From Polyangium aurulentum (GTDB lineage: Bacteria > Myxococcota_A > Polyangia > Polyangiales > Polyangiaceae), in the NCBI GenBank assembly GCA_945875545.1, contig CAMCKZ010000020.1, positions 1 through 42,766 on the forward strand: a stretch of 42,766 nt of DNA. The letters run 5' to 3'. The notes beneath the pieces were generated by a model, which was given only the letters and a program-made list of their open reading frames with translations, was not told the DNA's origin and did not search any database. The stretch's first letter is position 1; every line of letters begins with the position of its first letter. This document shows, one piece after another, positions 1 through 8,800 of this stretch. A program made the position numbers and the translations under genes.

Positions 1-1
1 T

Positions 2-154
2 GCGGCGCTCACCTATCTCTACCGGCGGGTCAACGGGCTGCAGGGCAAAGCGGTCGCGGGGCCGTCGCTCGAAGAACTGACCGCGCGCGCGGCTCAATTC
101 CCAGGTGAATGGCTGTTGCACGGTGCGATTGAACGGCTGAAACAAGAGACCTAG
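2..154 (+). CDS. C-terminal fragment of an unidentified protein
   Basis: An open frame runs in from the left edge and stops at TAG 152-154, giving about 50 C-terminal residues. Codon third positions are mostly G or C, as in the confident genes nearby, which supports real coding. The fragment ends in an amphipathic, Arg/Glu/Lys-rich helix (around GAIERLKQET). No domain is recognisable and no function can be given. It converges with the lipoprotein gene on the other strand, leaving about 120 bases between the two stop codons. Confidence 0.55.
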   Translation, partial: AALTYLYRRVNGLQGKAVAGPSLEELTARAAQFPGEWLLHGAIERLKQET

Positions 155-274
155 CGACGCGCAGCACGCGCCACGCCGAATGCCGCTCGGCAGGTCGACA
201 AATGCGCAGCCGGCGATTTTTTCGACGGTCTTTTTTTCGAAGGTCGTGACTTGGCGTAGCCGCCGAAAAGGGCG

Positions 275-964
275 CTAGATGGCGCGCTTCGTCTTGTAAT
301 TCTTGGCGAAATAGACCTCGAGGCCGACCCAGCTGCGCGAGGCGCGAAGGCCCGTGACGGGCGCGCCGGCTTTGGGAACGGGAACCATGACTCCGCGGTC
401 GTTGACGGGCGCGTTCCATGGGTCGAGAAGAACAAATTTGGTGGGATTGAGCGTGCTGTCGACGCCGCCGAGAACAATGTAGTGGCCAATTTCAGCCGCC
501 GACGCGCCCTTCGCACCGATGCCGAGCATCACGGGCCAGCCGTTGGCGATCGATGTGCCAATGGCCTTCAATTGGGTGGCGCTCGCGGTATAACTGACCG
601 CGGCCATGTACCCGGAGGCCAAAGGCAGGCCGATCCCTGTAAACGTGGCGCGAACGCGGTCGCGGGCGGGCATCGTCTGACCGGTGCGGGCCCAAGCTTG
701 GTCCATGGTGATGGGCGAGGTCGTCAAGTAGTTGAAAATCGTGGTGCAGGCCGCCAAGTAGCAATGATGGGCGTGATCGCTGCCGCGGCCGCCTTGCGAA
801 ACCGTCACGATGTCGAGGAGTGAGCTTGACAGTGCGTCTTCGGAGGACGCGGACGAATCATCCAGTGCGAGAGCTTCTTCGTTGGTGCCGGGGGCCGAGC
901 CACAACCGGCCAACGCAAGGGAAAGAAACGCACCAGCAACCTGCGACACGATTGAACGGACCAT
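275..964 (-). CDS. C39-like (papain-fold) cysteine peptidase lipoprotein
   Basis: A 229-residue exported lipoprotein. The N-terminus has a basic start, a hydrophobic stretch and a lipobox ending LALAGC, with Cys21 the likely lipidated residue; a short Ser/Asp/Glu-rich tether follows. The body fits the C39-like papain-fold pattern: Cys68 (HHCYLAAC) at the start of a helix, His161 in GHYIVLGG, and Asp181 in LLDPWN form a plausible catalytic triad. The start at 964 is chosen because GGAGGT lies just upstream and it begins the signal peptide; the frame stays open further upstream, but that extension does not look coding. It probably cleaves or binds peptides outside the inner membrane; the substrate is unknown. 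It has no C39 ABC exporter beside it, so it is unlikely to be a bacteriocin maturation protease. Confidence 0.75.
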   Translation of the reverse strand: MVRSIVSQVAGAFLSLALAGCGSAPGTNEEALALDDSSASSEDALSSSLLDIVTVSQGGRGSDHAHHCYLAACTTIFNYLTTSPITMDQAWARTGQTMPARDRVRATFTGIGLPLASGYMAAVSYTASATQLKAIGTSIANGWPVMLGIGAKGASAAEIGHYIVLGGVDSTLNPTKFVLLDPWNAPVNDRGVMVPVPKAGAPVTGLRASRSWVGLEVYFAKNYKTKRAI

Positions 965-1348
965 GAGACCTCCAGAAGGTAGAGCAAGGGGGCAGCGCTG
1001 TGCGCTGTTTGAAGTGGTGTGCCCTACTCTAATCTGGCCAAAAGTAAGTGCAAGAAGAAAATGTCGCACACCGAACGACATGTGGAAAAAGGCAAGAAAT
1101 ATGCCCTCTTTTTTTTCGCTGCGGAAAAAGTAAGGGGCGACGCAGCTCGTTCTTGCTGGCGTCGCCCGAAAGCCGCAAAGACGTCGGTGGGAACGAAAGG
1201 CGGGCCCCCGTTTCCCAGCGTCGACCGAGAGCGCTTTTCTGTCGAATTGACCCCGCACGGAGTCGTGCCGCTCAGCATATAAGCTGGTGGGGGTCGTCGG
1301 GGGAGCGGCAGCAGGCGGCCACTCTTAACAGGCCGACCGTAAACGGCT
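965..1348. other. Intergenic region, no gene supported
   Basis: This 384-base gap between two minus-strand genes has no convincing coding frame. It holds the upstream region of the C39-like lipoprotein gene and one clear hairpin (listed separately) that looks like the terminator of the SEC-C gene. Poly-A/T runs near 1085-1130 are unusual against the GC-rich background. Confidence 0.5.
1122..1167 (-). terminator. Intrinsic terminator behind the SEC-C gene
   Basis: GGGCGACGC at 1135-1143 pairs perfectly with GCGTCGCCC at 1159-1167, and the stem extends by three more pairs past a single bulged base. On the minus strand the hairpin is followed by a U-rich run (CUUACUUUUUCC in RNA). This is intrinsic-terminator architecture for transcription from the SEC-C gene, whose stop codon lies about 180 bases upstream on that strand. 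Confidence 0.6.
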
Positions 1349-1600
1349 CTAGATGGCGCGCCGGCGCACGGGATTGGCTGCGGGCGTCCGGGATTTCGGC
1401 TTGGCGGGCGGGGCCATTCGGCGCGCGGAGGCGTTGGTTGCCCCGGATTCTGGCTTGGCTTCGCCGTCGGCCGTCGGGGCGCGCGCCGCCGATTGGGCTG
1501 CGAACTCCGCCGCCTGCGCCGCATCGTCTTTGGCCGCGCAGCACTTCTTGTACTTGTTGCCCGAGTTGCACGGGCATGGGTCGTTGCGTCCAATTTTCAT
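1349..1600 (-). CDS. SEC-C motif small zinc-binding protein
   Basis: An 83-residue protein that opens with a SEC-C motif: Cys9-x-Cys11 followed by SGNKYKKCC (Cys20, Cys21). In SecA and many stand-alone proteins these four ligands bind one zinc ion. The remainder is a low-complexity Ala/Pro/Lys/Arg tail that is probably disordered. ATG at 1600 is chosen because it places the motif at the N-terminus and AGGAGA lies about 11 bases upstream; the frame extends 13 residues further but has no ribosome-binding site there. SEC-C proteins can associate with SecB, ribosomes or nucleic acids; the role here is unknown. Confidence 0.8.
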   Translation of the reverse strand: MKIGRNDPCPCNSGNKYKKCCAAKDDAAQAAEFAAQSAARAPTADGEAKPESGATNASARRMAPPAKPKSRTPAANPVRRRAI

Positions 1601-2354
1601 AACGGGCGGGTCTCCTGCGGCGCGCAAACGGGCCGCCAATCACTGGGTGAAGCCCCGAAAACGGGGCCACGGGTCTTGTGGGCGATAAACCGGGGTTTTG
1701 GCCCAAAGCGAACGCCTGCGGCCAACCGCGAACGCCCGAAGCCGGACGACTACCACCGGTGGCCACGCGCGGCAACGAAGACGCGGGCGGCTCGGTGAGG
1801 CGGCGGCCCGAAGATGCGCACGTCGTTGGAGCCGGACGTGGGCCGTGACGGGGCCCGCAAGCGCAGCCCTGAGACCGCGGCGGCAATCCTCGCGTGCCGG
1901 CCCGGTTCACCCGAACGAGAGATGAGTCTACCTGATGTCTTTCATAATTGGCGTGATTGTTCCCGAGCTCATGCTTCATGGGTGCCGATTCATCCGGACT
2001 ACGCCGGCATTGGGGGCCACGATGATGAAAGTACAACCGCAGAATAATGCAATTATGGGATTCGAAGGGGCCGCCGAGAGCCGGCGGTCACGGGCGCGCG
2101 ACTGCATTTTGGCGAGGTGCGTTCGCCGGAACACGCCGCACGATTTGTTCCCTCGGCGAATGCGGCCCCAAATTTCGGCTACACACACAGTACGTGGTTG
2201 GCGCGGTTTTCGCTTGACGACCAGCGGAATCCGGCGGATCACGCGTCCGGCGACGCGGACGTGGCGATACACACGATGATGCCAGCGCTGCTGGCCGGGC
2301 TTGAAGCGGGACGGTTCGCCGCCGTGTTGGCCGCCTTGGCGGGCGCGGCGACGT
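1601..2354. other. Long intergenic stretch, no convincing gene
   Basis: About 750 bases separate the SEC-C gene from the end of the CDF transporter gene. Open frames exist on both strands (for example plus 1935-2279 and minus 1976-2395), but they are Arg-rich, match no family and look like chance frames in GC-rich DNA. Visible structure is a 6-bp hairpin with an AAAA loop at 1652-1667, a 10-bp palindrome CCACCGGTGG at 1753-1762, and a locally AT-richer patch near 1930-2060 that could hold a promoter or small RNA. None of these has an assigned function. Confidence 0.5.
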
Positions 2355-3254
2355 TTACTTTGTGGGCAAACGCGGCCCCGAATGCGGTGCCACATCGGGC
2401 TCCACGTGCACCGTTAGCTCCGCACGCGGCATGCGGTCTTCGAGGGCTGCTTCGAGGGCGTCGCAGCGATCGTGGGCTTCGAGGACGGAAAGATCGGAGC
2501 GAACCACGAGGTGAATCTCAACAAATATCCTCGCACCGGAGCCTCGCGTGCGGAGGTCGTGGTAGCTCTCGGTCGCGAGCAAAGCGCCATCGAGGGTGCG
2601 GCGTAGCAGGGCCAATTCGTTCGCGTCGACGGACTCATCGAGGAGCGCCGACGCGGAACTCCGCACGACCTTCAGACCCTCGTGCAGCAGGTGCGCGGCG
2701 ACGGCGAGGGCGACGATCGAGTCAATCCACACGAGCCCCGAAACGCGCACGAGCAGCAAGCCCAGAACGACGCCGGCCGTCGTCATGACGTCGGCAAGAA
2801 TATGCGTGCTGTCTGCAAGTATCGCGGGAGATGCCTGTGTTTTCCCTACGCGCCGAAGCCATAGTCCAAGCGCCAAATTGACCACAGAGGCAGCCACCGA
2901 GAGCGCGAGCCCACCCGTCAGATCGCTGTGGAGCGAAGGTGCCCGAAGGGCTGCAATGGCCTCGCGCACGATGGCGCACGCGGCGAGCACCACCAGCGTT
3001 CCCTCGACACCGGCGGAGAAATATTCGGCCTTGCCATGGCCCCACGGATGCTCTTCGTCGGCGGGTTGTTTCGCGAATGCGAGAGCCCACGCCACAAGCA
3101 GCGCGGCCACCACATTGACAATCGATTCGAGGGCATCGCTCAGGAGCGCAACGGAACCCGTTAAGCGCCAGGCCAGCGTTTTGGCTACCAAAACGGCGAA
3201 GCCGGCGGCAACACTAACCCGGGCCGCATTGGCTGGCGTTGAAAATGGCCCCAT
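2355..3254 (-). CDS. Cation diffusion facilitator (CDF) family metal transporter
   Basis: This 299-residue inner-membrane protein exports divalent metal in exchange for protons, as CDF proteins do. Several membrane helices are visible, followed by a soluble C-terminal domain (about 200-299). Metal-site signatures are present: Asp40-x2-Glu43-x3-Asn47 in helix 2, the loop motif HPWGHGKAEYF (His69, His73), and His151-x3-Asp155 in the later helix. The helix-2 site has Glu/Asn instead of the zinc-type His/Asp or Asp/Asp pair, a pattern of a common bacterial CDF subgroup, so zinc specificity cannot be assumed. The length is normal for the family. It is divergent from the Cys-rich lipoprotein gene. 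Confidence 0.88.
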   Translation of the reverse strand: MGPFSTPANAARVSVAAGFAVLVAKTLAWRLTGSVALLSDALESIVNVVAALLVAWALAFAKQPADEEHPWGHGKAEYFSAGVEGTLVVLAACAIVREAIAALRAPSLHSDLTGGLALSVAASVVNLALGLWLRRVGKTQASPAILADSTHILADVMTTAGVVLGLLLVRVSGLVWIDSIVALAVAAHLLHEGLKVVRSSASALLDESVDANELALLRRTLDGALLATESYHDLRTRGSGARIFVEIHLVVRSDLSVLEAHDRCDALEAALEDRMPRAELTVHVEPDVAPHSGPRLPTK

Positions 3255-3389
3255 CGCCCGCGAAGCCTAACGCGTTTTTTGACGACCTTCGACGACGGAA
3301 ATGAAGCCCGTTTCGGACGCCTCCGCTGGAAGCTTTTCGTGTCAGCGAAAGAGCTTGCATCGGCTGACACGCGTGGTCAACGAGGAGGC

Positions 3390-4556
3390 ATGGCCTCGCC
3401 CTTGCGTTCGACCCGGTCCGCCTTCTCTTGGTGCATTCTCGCTGGCCTCGTCGCTTGCTCGAGCACGGGAGAGTCCGATGAATTCGTGGTCACGACCGAT
3501 GCCGGAGCGCGTCGCGATGTGGGCGCGCCGGCGAATGAAGACGCCACGGCACCCGAGGGCGACGCGTTCGTAGTAGGCCCCGACGCGGGCCCGCAAACCG
3601 CCGCCGATGCAGCGCTGCCGCCCGCAGACGCGGCGCGGGACTCCAGTATTTTGCCTGATACGGCGGCTCCCCCTGTGGACGCGGGAACACCTGCCACAGA
3701 CGCGGGAACACCCGCCACAGACGCGGGAACACCTGTCACGGACGCGGGAACACCTGCCACAGACGCGGGAACACCCGCCACAGACGCGGGAACACCCGTC
3801 ACAGACGCGGGAACACCCGTCACAGACGCGGGAACGACGGCGGTCGGGGCCACCTGCGGGGCCGCAACCGATTGCCGGATGGCGGCAGGCCTCGTCGGGA
3901 CTTGTTCGGGTTTGAGTCCGGCCCCGGTTTGCATGGCGACGGGTTGCACCATTACGAGCACCACCGCCGTCGATTATTGCGACTCCAACCGTGGGGTCTG
4001 TCTCTCGGGAACTCCTGCAAATTACTGCGTGCAAGCGTGCGCTTTTGCCAACAGCACGGCGAGTCCGACGGGCTGCACCGGGGCCAATCGCTGCAACGCT
4101 TATGGGTTTAGTCGCACGGCGGCCGGGATTGTTTCCGGGGTCGGTTTCTGCCTTGGCGTGTGCACCTCGAACAGCACGTGCGCGGCGGGTACGGTGTGCC
4201 AAGTCGAAGAAGGAATTTGTGTAGCGCCTGCATCTTACCAAGTGTATACGCGGGCTGTCGGTAGTACGTGCACTGTCGGAACAACGGCTACGTGTCGATG
4301 CTTGGGCCGCACGGGGCAGGCCGGCGTCTGCGGCAAAGCGTGCATCACGGGGCCAACCGCTGGCTGCGCCACAGGATTGGCCTGCGCCCCGGACGTTCCC
4401 AAGACCTTTAGCGACGGTTCCCCTGGCTTCACGAGCGCGCCCCTTGGTCTCGCTGGCACCTGTTACAAAACCTGCGTATCCAACGCCAACTGCGTGACCG
4501 GAACCTACTGCGACACGACCGATGTGGCGGGTTCCGTCTGCAAGCCGATGCCCTGA
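3390..4556 (+). CDS. Cys-rich lipoprotein with DAGTP heptad-repeat linker
   Basis: A 388-residue secreted lipoprotein. The lipobox is LVAC, with Cys23 the lipid anchor. An Ala/Asp-rich linker follows, then seven full copies of a seven-residue repeat (DAGTPAT or DAGTPVT) plus a partial one. The C-terminal half carries about two dozen cysteines in spaced pairs, typical of the disulphide-rich surface lipoproteins common in myxobacteria. The start at 3390 is supported by GAGGAGG at 3382-3388; an in-frame upstream start at 3279 would put about 37 residues before the signal peptide. No enzymatic motif is seen, and the role is unknown. Confidence 0.8.
   Translation: MASPLRSTRSAFSWCILAGLVACSSTGESDEFVVTTDAGARRDVGAPANEDATAPEGDAFVVGPDAGPQTAADAALPPADAARDSSILPDTAAPPVDAGTPATDAGTPATDAGTPVTDAGTPATDAGTPATDAGTPVTDAGTPVTDAGTTAVGATCGAATDCRMAAGLVGTCSGLSPAPVCMATGCTITSTTAVDYCDSNRGVCLSGTPANYCVQACAFANSTASPTGCTGANRCNAYGFSRTAAGIVSGVGFCLGVCTSNSTCAAGTVCQVEEGICVAPASYQVYTRAVGSTCTVGTTATCRCLGRTGQAGVCGKACITGPTAGCATGLACAPDVPKTFSDGSPGFTSAPLGLAGTCYKTCVSNANCVTGTYCDTTDVAGSVCKPMP
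3678..3835 (+). repeat. 21-bp in-frame tandem repeat (7 copies plus partial)
   Basis: The unit begins GACGCGGGAACAC and encodes Asp-Ala-Gly-Thr-Pro-(Ala/Val)-Thr. Units 1-2 are identical in sequence to units 4-5, so part of the array arose by duplication of a 63-bp block. Because 21 is a multiple of three, copy-number changes keep the lipoprotein in frame and only alter linker length. Confidence 0.95.
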
Positions 4557-4592
4557 ATTCGTGATGTAGACTCCCGGGCGCGGGAGAATTCT

Positions 4593-5888
4593 ATGCGCGT
4601 TTTGCACACGTCGGATTGGCATTTGGGGCACACGTTCTGCGATCGATCGCGTGCCGATGAACAAGCGTTTTTCCTGCGTTGGCTTCGGTCCACCATCGAG
4701 GAAAACGACATCGACGCCCTCGTCGTCGCCGGCGATATTTTCGACACGACGAACCCTCCTGCCGAGGCTCTCTCGGCCTATTACGGCTTCCTCGCGAGCT
4801 TGAACCCGATGGGCCTCGCTCGTCCGTCCGGCCGCAAGCTTCGCGCCATCGTCGTGGGCGGAAATCACGACTCGCCCGCGCGCCTGACAGCCCCGCGGGA
4901 CATCCTCGATGCCATCGACGTCACCGTCGTTGGGGGCCACGATCCGGCCCGCGAAAGCGTCTTCCTGGGCGATGCGGCGGGGGTTTTGGTGCCCCTCAAA
5001 GGCCCCTCCGGCGAGGTGGAGCTGGTCGTTGCCGCCGTGCCTTTTCTCCACGATTCATCCCTTGGCGTGCGTGGCCTCGATGGCGCTGAAGACGAGGTAC
5101 GCGCCCAAATGGCCCGCGCATTCCGTGAGGTCTACACGCGTCTCGCGGACAAAGCGCAGGCGGCCTTTCCCGGCGTGCCGATCATGGCCACAGGTCACCT
5201 CACGTGCCTCGCGAGCGAGGGCGCCTTCCCAACCGAAGAGGATGCCGTCCCACGGCCGATTCACCGCGTCGGGAGCATCGGCGCCCTGGGCCCGGGCGTC
5301 TTCGACGAGCGACTCCGCTACGTGGCGCTGGGGCACATCCATCGCGGGTTCGCGGTCGATGCGGCGGGCCGCGTCCACTACTCGGGAACGCCCGTCCAGG
5401 TGAGCACCGTCGAAGGAGCTGGATCGCGCCGCGTTTTGCGGGTAGACATCGATGAAAAGCCATTGAAATTACACAGTATTAACGTGCCGCAGCGGCGACG
5501 CTTGGTTCGCATCGCGGGGTCTCTCGACGAAGTCATCGCGTCGCTGCGAGGCACGGGCGCGAAGGGCGACGAGCTGCCTCCGTATGTGACCGCGGAGGTC
5601 GGGCTCGTGAGCCCCAATCCGCGCGCCGAGGAGCAGGTCTTTCAAGCGGCGGAGCGTATGGGCGCCGGTGGTGCGCAGGTTCTCGCTGTAAGAACGCGCG
5701 TTGTGCACCGCGCCGACGCGAGCCCCGTTGCCTCGCCCACGGCCGACACGCGCGACCTTTCGCCGGAGGAGGCCTTTCTTTTCGCATGGCGGTTGAAGTA
5801 CCCGGATGCGACGCCATCCCCGCAGATTTTGCAGCGTTTTCGGTCTCTCCTTGACGGCGTGCATCCGCCTGCGGAGCTCTCAAAATGA
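4593..5888 (+). CDS. sbcD: Exonuclease SbcCD subunit D (Mre11-like nuclease)
   Basis: A 431-residue metallophosphoesterase, the nuclease subunit of SbcCD, which opens hairpins and processes double-strand ends with SbcC. Calcineurin-type metal motifs appear in order: SDWHLG (Asp8, His10), GDIFD (Asp48), GGNHDSP (Asn91, His92), a GHLT box and LGHIH. A capping domain follows. The length matches the family. A GGGAGA element precedes ATG 4593. The stop codon overlaps the sbcC start by four bases (ATGA at 5885-5888), so the two subunits are translationally coupled. Confidence 0.95.
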   Translation: MRVLHTSDWHLGHTFCDRSRADEQAFFLRWLRSTIEENDIDALVVAGDIFDTTNPPAEALSAYYGFLASLNPMGLARPSGRKLRAIVVGGNHDSPARLTAPRDILDAIDVTVVGGHDPARESVFLGDAAGVLVPLKGPSGEVELVVAAVPFLHDSSLGVRGLDGAEDEVRAQMARAFREVYTRLADKAQAAFPGVPIMATGHLTCLASEGAFPTEEDAVPRPIHRVGSIGALGPGVFDERLRYVALGHIHRGFAVDAAGRVHYSGTPVQVSTVEGAGSRRVLRVDIDEKPLKLHSINVPQRRRLVRIAGSLDEVIASLRGTGAKGDELPPYVTAEVGLVSPNPRAEEQVFQAAERMGAGGAQVLAVRTRVVHRADASPVASPTADTRDLSPEEAFLFAWRLKYPDATPSPQILQRFRSLLDGVHPPAELSK

Positions 5889-8800
5889 GGTTTCACAAGC
5901 TCACGCTCACCAACATCAACTCGCTCTACGGAACGCACGAACTCGACTTCGACGCGGTCGCTGGCCAAGACGGCATGTTTCTCATTCACGGCGTGACCGG
6001 CGCGGGGAAGTCCACGGTCCTCGACGGAATCTCCCTCGCGCTCTTCGGCCTGACCTCGCGCCTTCGCTCCACGTCGGCCAAGACCCTCGACGGATCGGCC
6101 GAGGGAGCAGCCGAGGATGCGGTCATGGGCGTACTCTCGCGCGGATGCGGGCGATGCCAGGTTGTCCTGGAATTATCCCTACTTCAAGACTTCGGCGACC
6201 GCACATTTTACCGGGCATCGTGGGGCGTTTACCGGTCACGCGAGAAGGCCGACGGCCCCTTTCAAAACGTGACGCGCGTGCTCGAGGAGCGCGTCGATGG
6301 GGAGTGGAAGACCATCGTCGACAGCGACAAGGTGGGCCAATACACGCCGGCGTTTGCCAAGATGTTGCGCGGACTGACCTTCGACGACTTCGAGCGAACC
6401 ACGCTTCTCGCGCAGTTCAAGTTTCGCGAGTTTCTCGATTCAGACGAGGCTCGGCGTGCCGCCATTTTGGAGCGGATGACCGATGGGCGTCGTTTTCGTG
6501 AGATTGGTTCCCGCGCGGCTACCCAGCGAAAAGCCGCAGCAGAAGGCGTTCGCGATCTCAAAGTGGCCCTCGGCACGGTCACAGTTTGGACCGCGGCCCA
6601 GCGCACCGAGAAAGAGGCTGCCCTCGTCGCCGCGTGCTTCGATACCGCCCTCCTTCGGGAGGCGCACAGTCGGGCCGCCGTTTGTCATCGCCACGTCGCG
6701 CAATCCATCGTTCTCGAAGACACGCAGCGGCGCGCGCTCGGTGCTCGCGAGCTTTTGAAAACGGAGCGCACGTCGTGCGAAACCTTGTTCGCCGCACTTG
6801 CAAGCGATGAGCGCGTGAGGGGCGCGCGCGAGGCCCTCGTGGTGTTTCGCGAAGCGTGCGCCGTAGGGAAAAAAGCAGAGGATTCTGTCAAGCTGGCGGA
6901 GGCCGACGCCGACGCTGCGTCCCAGCGCGAAGGAGCGGCGCGGGCGCTTGGCGACGAGGCGCTTGCGGCGTTGACGCGTGCCATTGCGTCCCGCGAGGCG
7001 AAGCTCCCGGAGGTTCTGGCCGCCGAAGACGCATGGCGCGAAGCGTCGATCGCCGAACGCGATGGGGCGGACGCCGAGGAGAAGGCAAACGGTCGTGAAG
7101 CGGCGAAGGCTGCGGCCCTCGCAGCCTGCGGCGACGCGAAGGCGGCGCTCGACGATAGCCAGGAAGCGATTGCGAAAGTGGACGATAAACTAGGGAAAAT
7201 ACCTGGTGCAAGCGAACTAGCGGCGGCGGTGCCCAAGGTGGAGGCGCTCGCGAAGGCGTGGAAGGACGCGGCGAAAAAAGTGCAGCGCGCCGGTGAACTC
7301 GTCGCGAAAAAAGGGCCCGAGTTGCATGCGCACGAAGCCACTCGGCAGCCCCTCGCGGACGCCTTGTCGGGCGCGCAGCAACGCGAGGCCGATGCTCGCG
7401 CAGAGGAACACGCGGCCAACGAGGCCCTTGCCCGCGGGGCCGGTGACGTGCCCGCGGAAGACGCGATTCGCGCCCAGGAGGCGGTCATCGACGAAAGCAT
7501 AAAACGTGTAAAACTGCTGGATGCCATACGGAATGCGCTTGGCGAAATTGGGGTCGACGACGCGGACGCGCGAAAGGCGCAGGCCCAAGTTCTTCAAGGG
7601 CGCGACGCGTTGGCCCGAGCCCAAATCGCCCACGTGGCGGCGCAGGCTGCGTCCGCGTCGCGGGAGGCGGATTTGGCGACTAGGCGCGAACTCGTGCAGG
7701 CCCTCGACGAGCTTCTTGGGGTGCTCGCCCATCGCGGTGCGCTCAAGGCCGACGAGCCGTGCCCGGTGTGCGGAGGCGAAGAGCACCCGTACCGAAAAAA
7801 TCCCCACCTCGCGCCGAATGTTGAGGAAAAAAAGGCACAACGTGATGCCGCCCGGGCCGCCTGCGTGAGGGCAGAAGCGGCCCTGAGGGCCGCAGTGAAA
7901 GACATGAACCGCGCCCTTGGCGAAGAGGCCACCACAAGAACCGCGGTAAAAAAAGACGAGGACACCCTCGCGGCCATCGAGGTGCGCCGGGCCGGGCACG
8001 TGTGCAATCTGCAGCCACTTTGGGGGGCCGCGGAGCTAGGGCCATGTGCTTCGGTCGATGACGTTCGCGCGGCCATCGGGGTCGAAGAGGGGCGCGGCGC
8101 GGAGGCGAAAGCGCGCATGAACGCCGTGCGCCTGGCGGTCACGCGGGGCACCAGCGCGAGCCTCGCTCACAGCGAAGCGCGCGGAAAAAGGCAGGGTGCC
8201 GAGGCCGAGGTGCGGGCGCACGGGGTCGCCTGCGAGGCCGCCATGGAATCGCTCCGCCACGCGGAAGCAGCCCTTCGCGAGGAGCAAGCTGCGGCAGCTC
8301 GGGCAGAGGCGGAGCTGCGCGAAGTCCTCGTGCCGCTCCACGCGAGTGAGGCCGACGCGATGGCCGGCGCGAAGCTCGTCACGTCGCGCGCCGCAGAGGT
8401 CGTCGCGCTTCGAAACGCCCGCGACGGTCACGAGACGGAGCGGCAAAGGGCCGAGGTCGCCCATGCGGCGGCGCGCGCGAAGGCCGAGGAGTCCGAGCGC
8501 CTCGCGACGGAGACGAGGGATATGGCTAGTGAAAAAGCAGGTGTTGCGAGAGACGCGCGGGCCCGAGCCGGTTCACTGCTCGGGGGTACGGAGCCGTCGC
8601 GTGTGCGGCAGTTGCTCGATGGTGAGGTCAACGCCGCGCGCGAGGCAGAAGCGAATGCGCGCGGCACGGCGGGGAAGATGGCCGTGTATTCCGCCGAGGC
8701 CAGGTCTCGGGCCGACGAACGCCGCACGCAACGCGGTAACGTTCGCGACACGGAAGCTGCGGCCCGCGAGGCACTCGAAAACGAGGCCCGCGCGGCGAAC

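Noticed and set aside
1935-2395. Overlapping open frames in the 1.6-2.35 kb gap
   Set aside because: Arg-rich products with no family resemblance, on opposite strands of the same DNA; typical chance frames in GC-rich sequence.
3279-3389. Upstream start for the Cys-rich lipoprotein
   Set aside because: It would place 37 non-hydrophobic residues before the signal peptide; 3390 has a strong ribosome-binding site.
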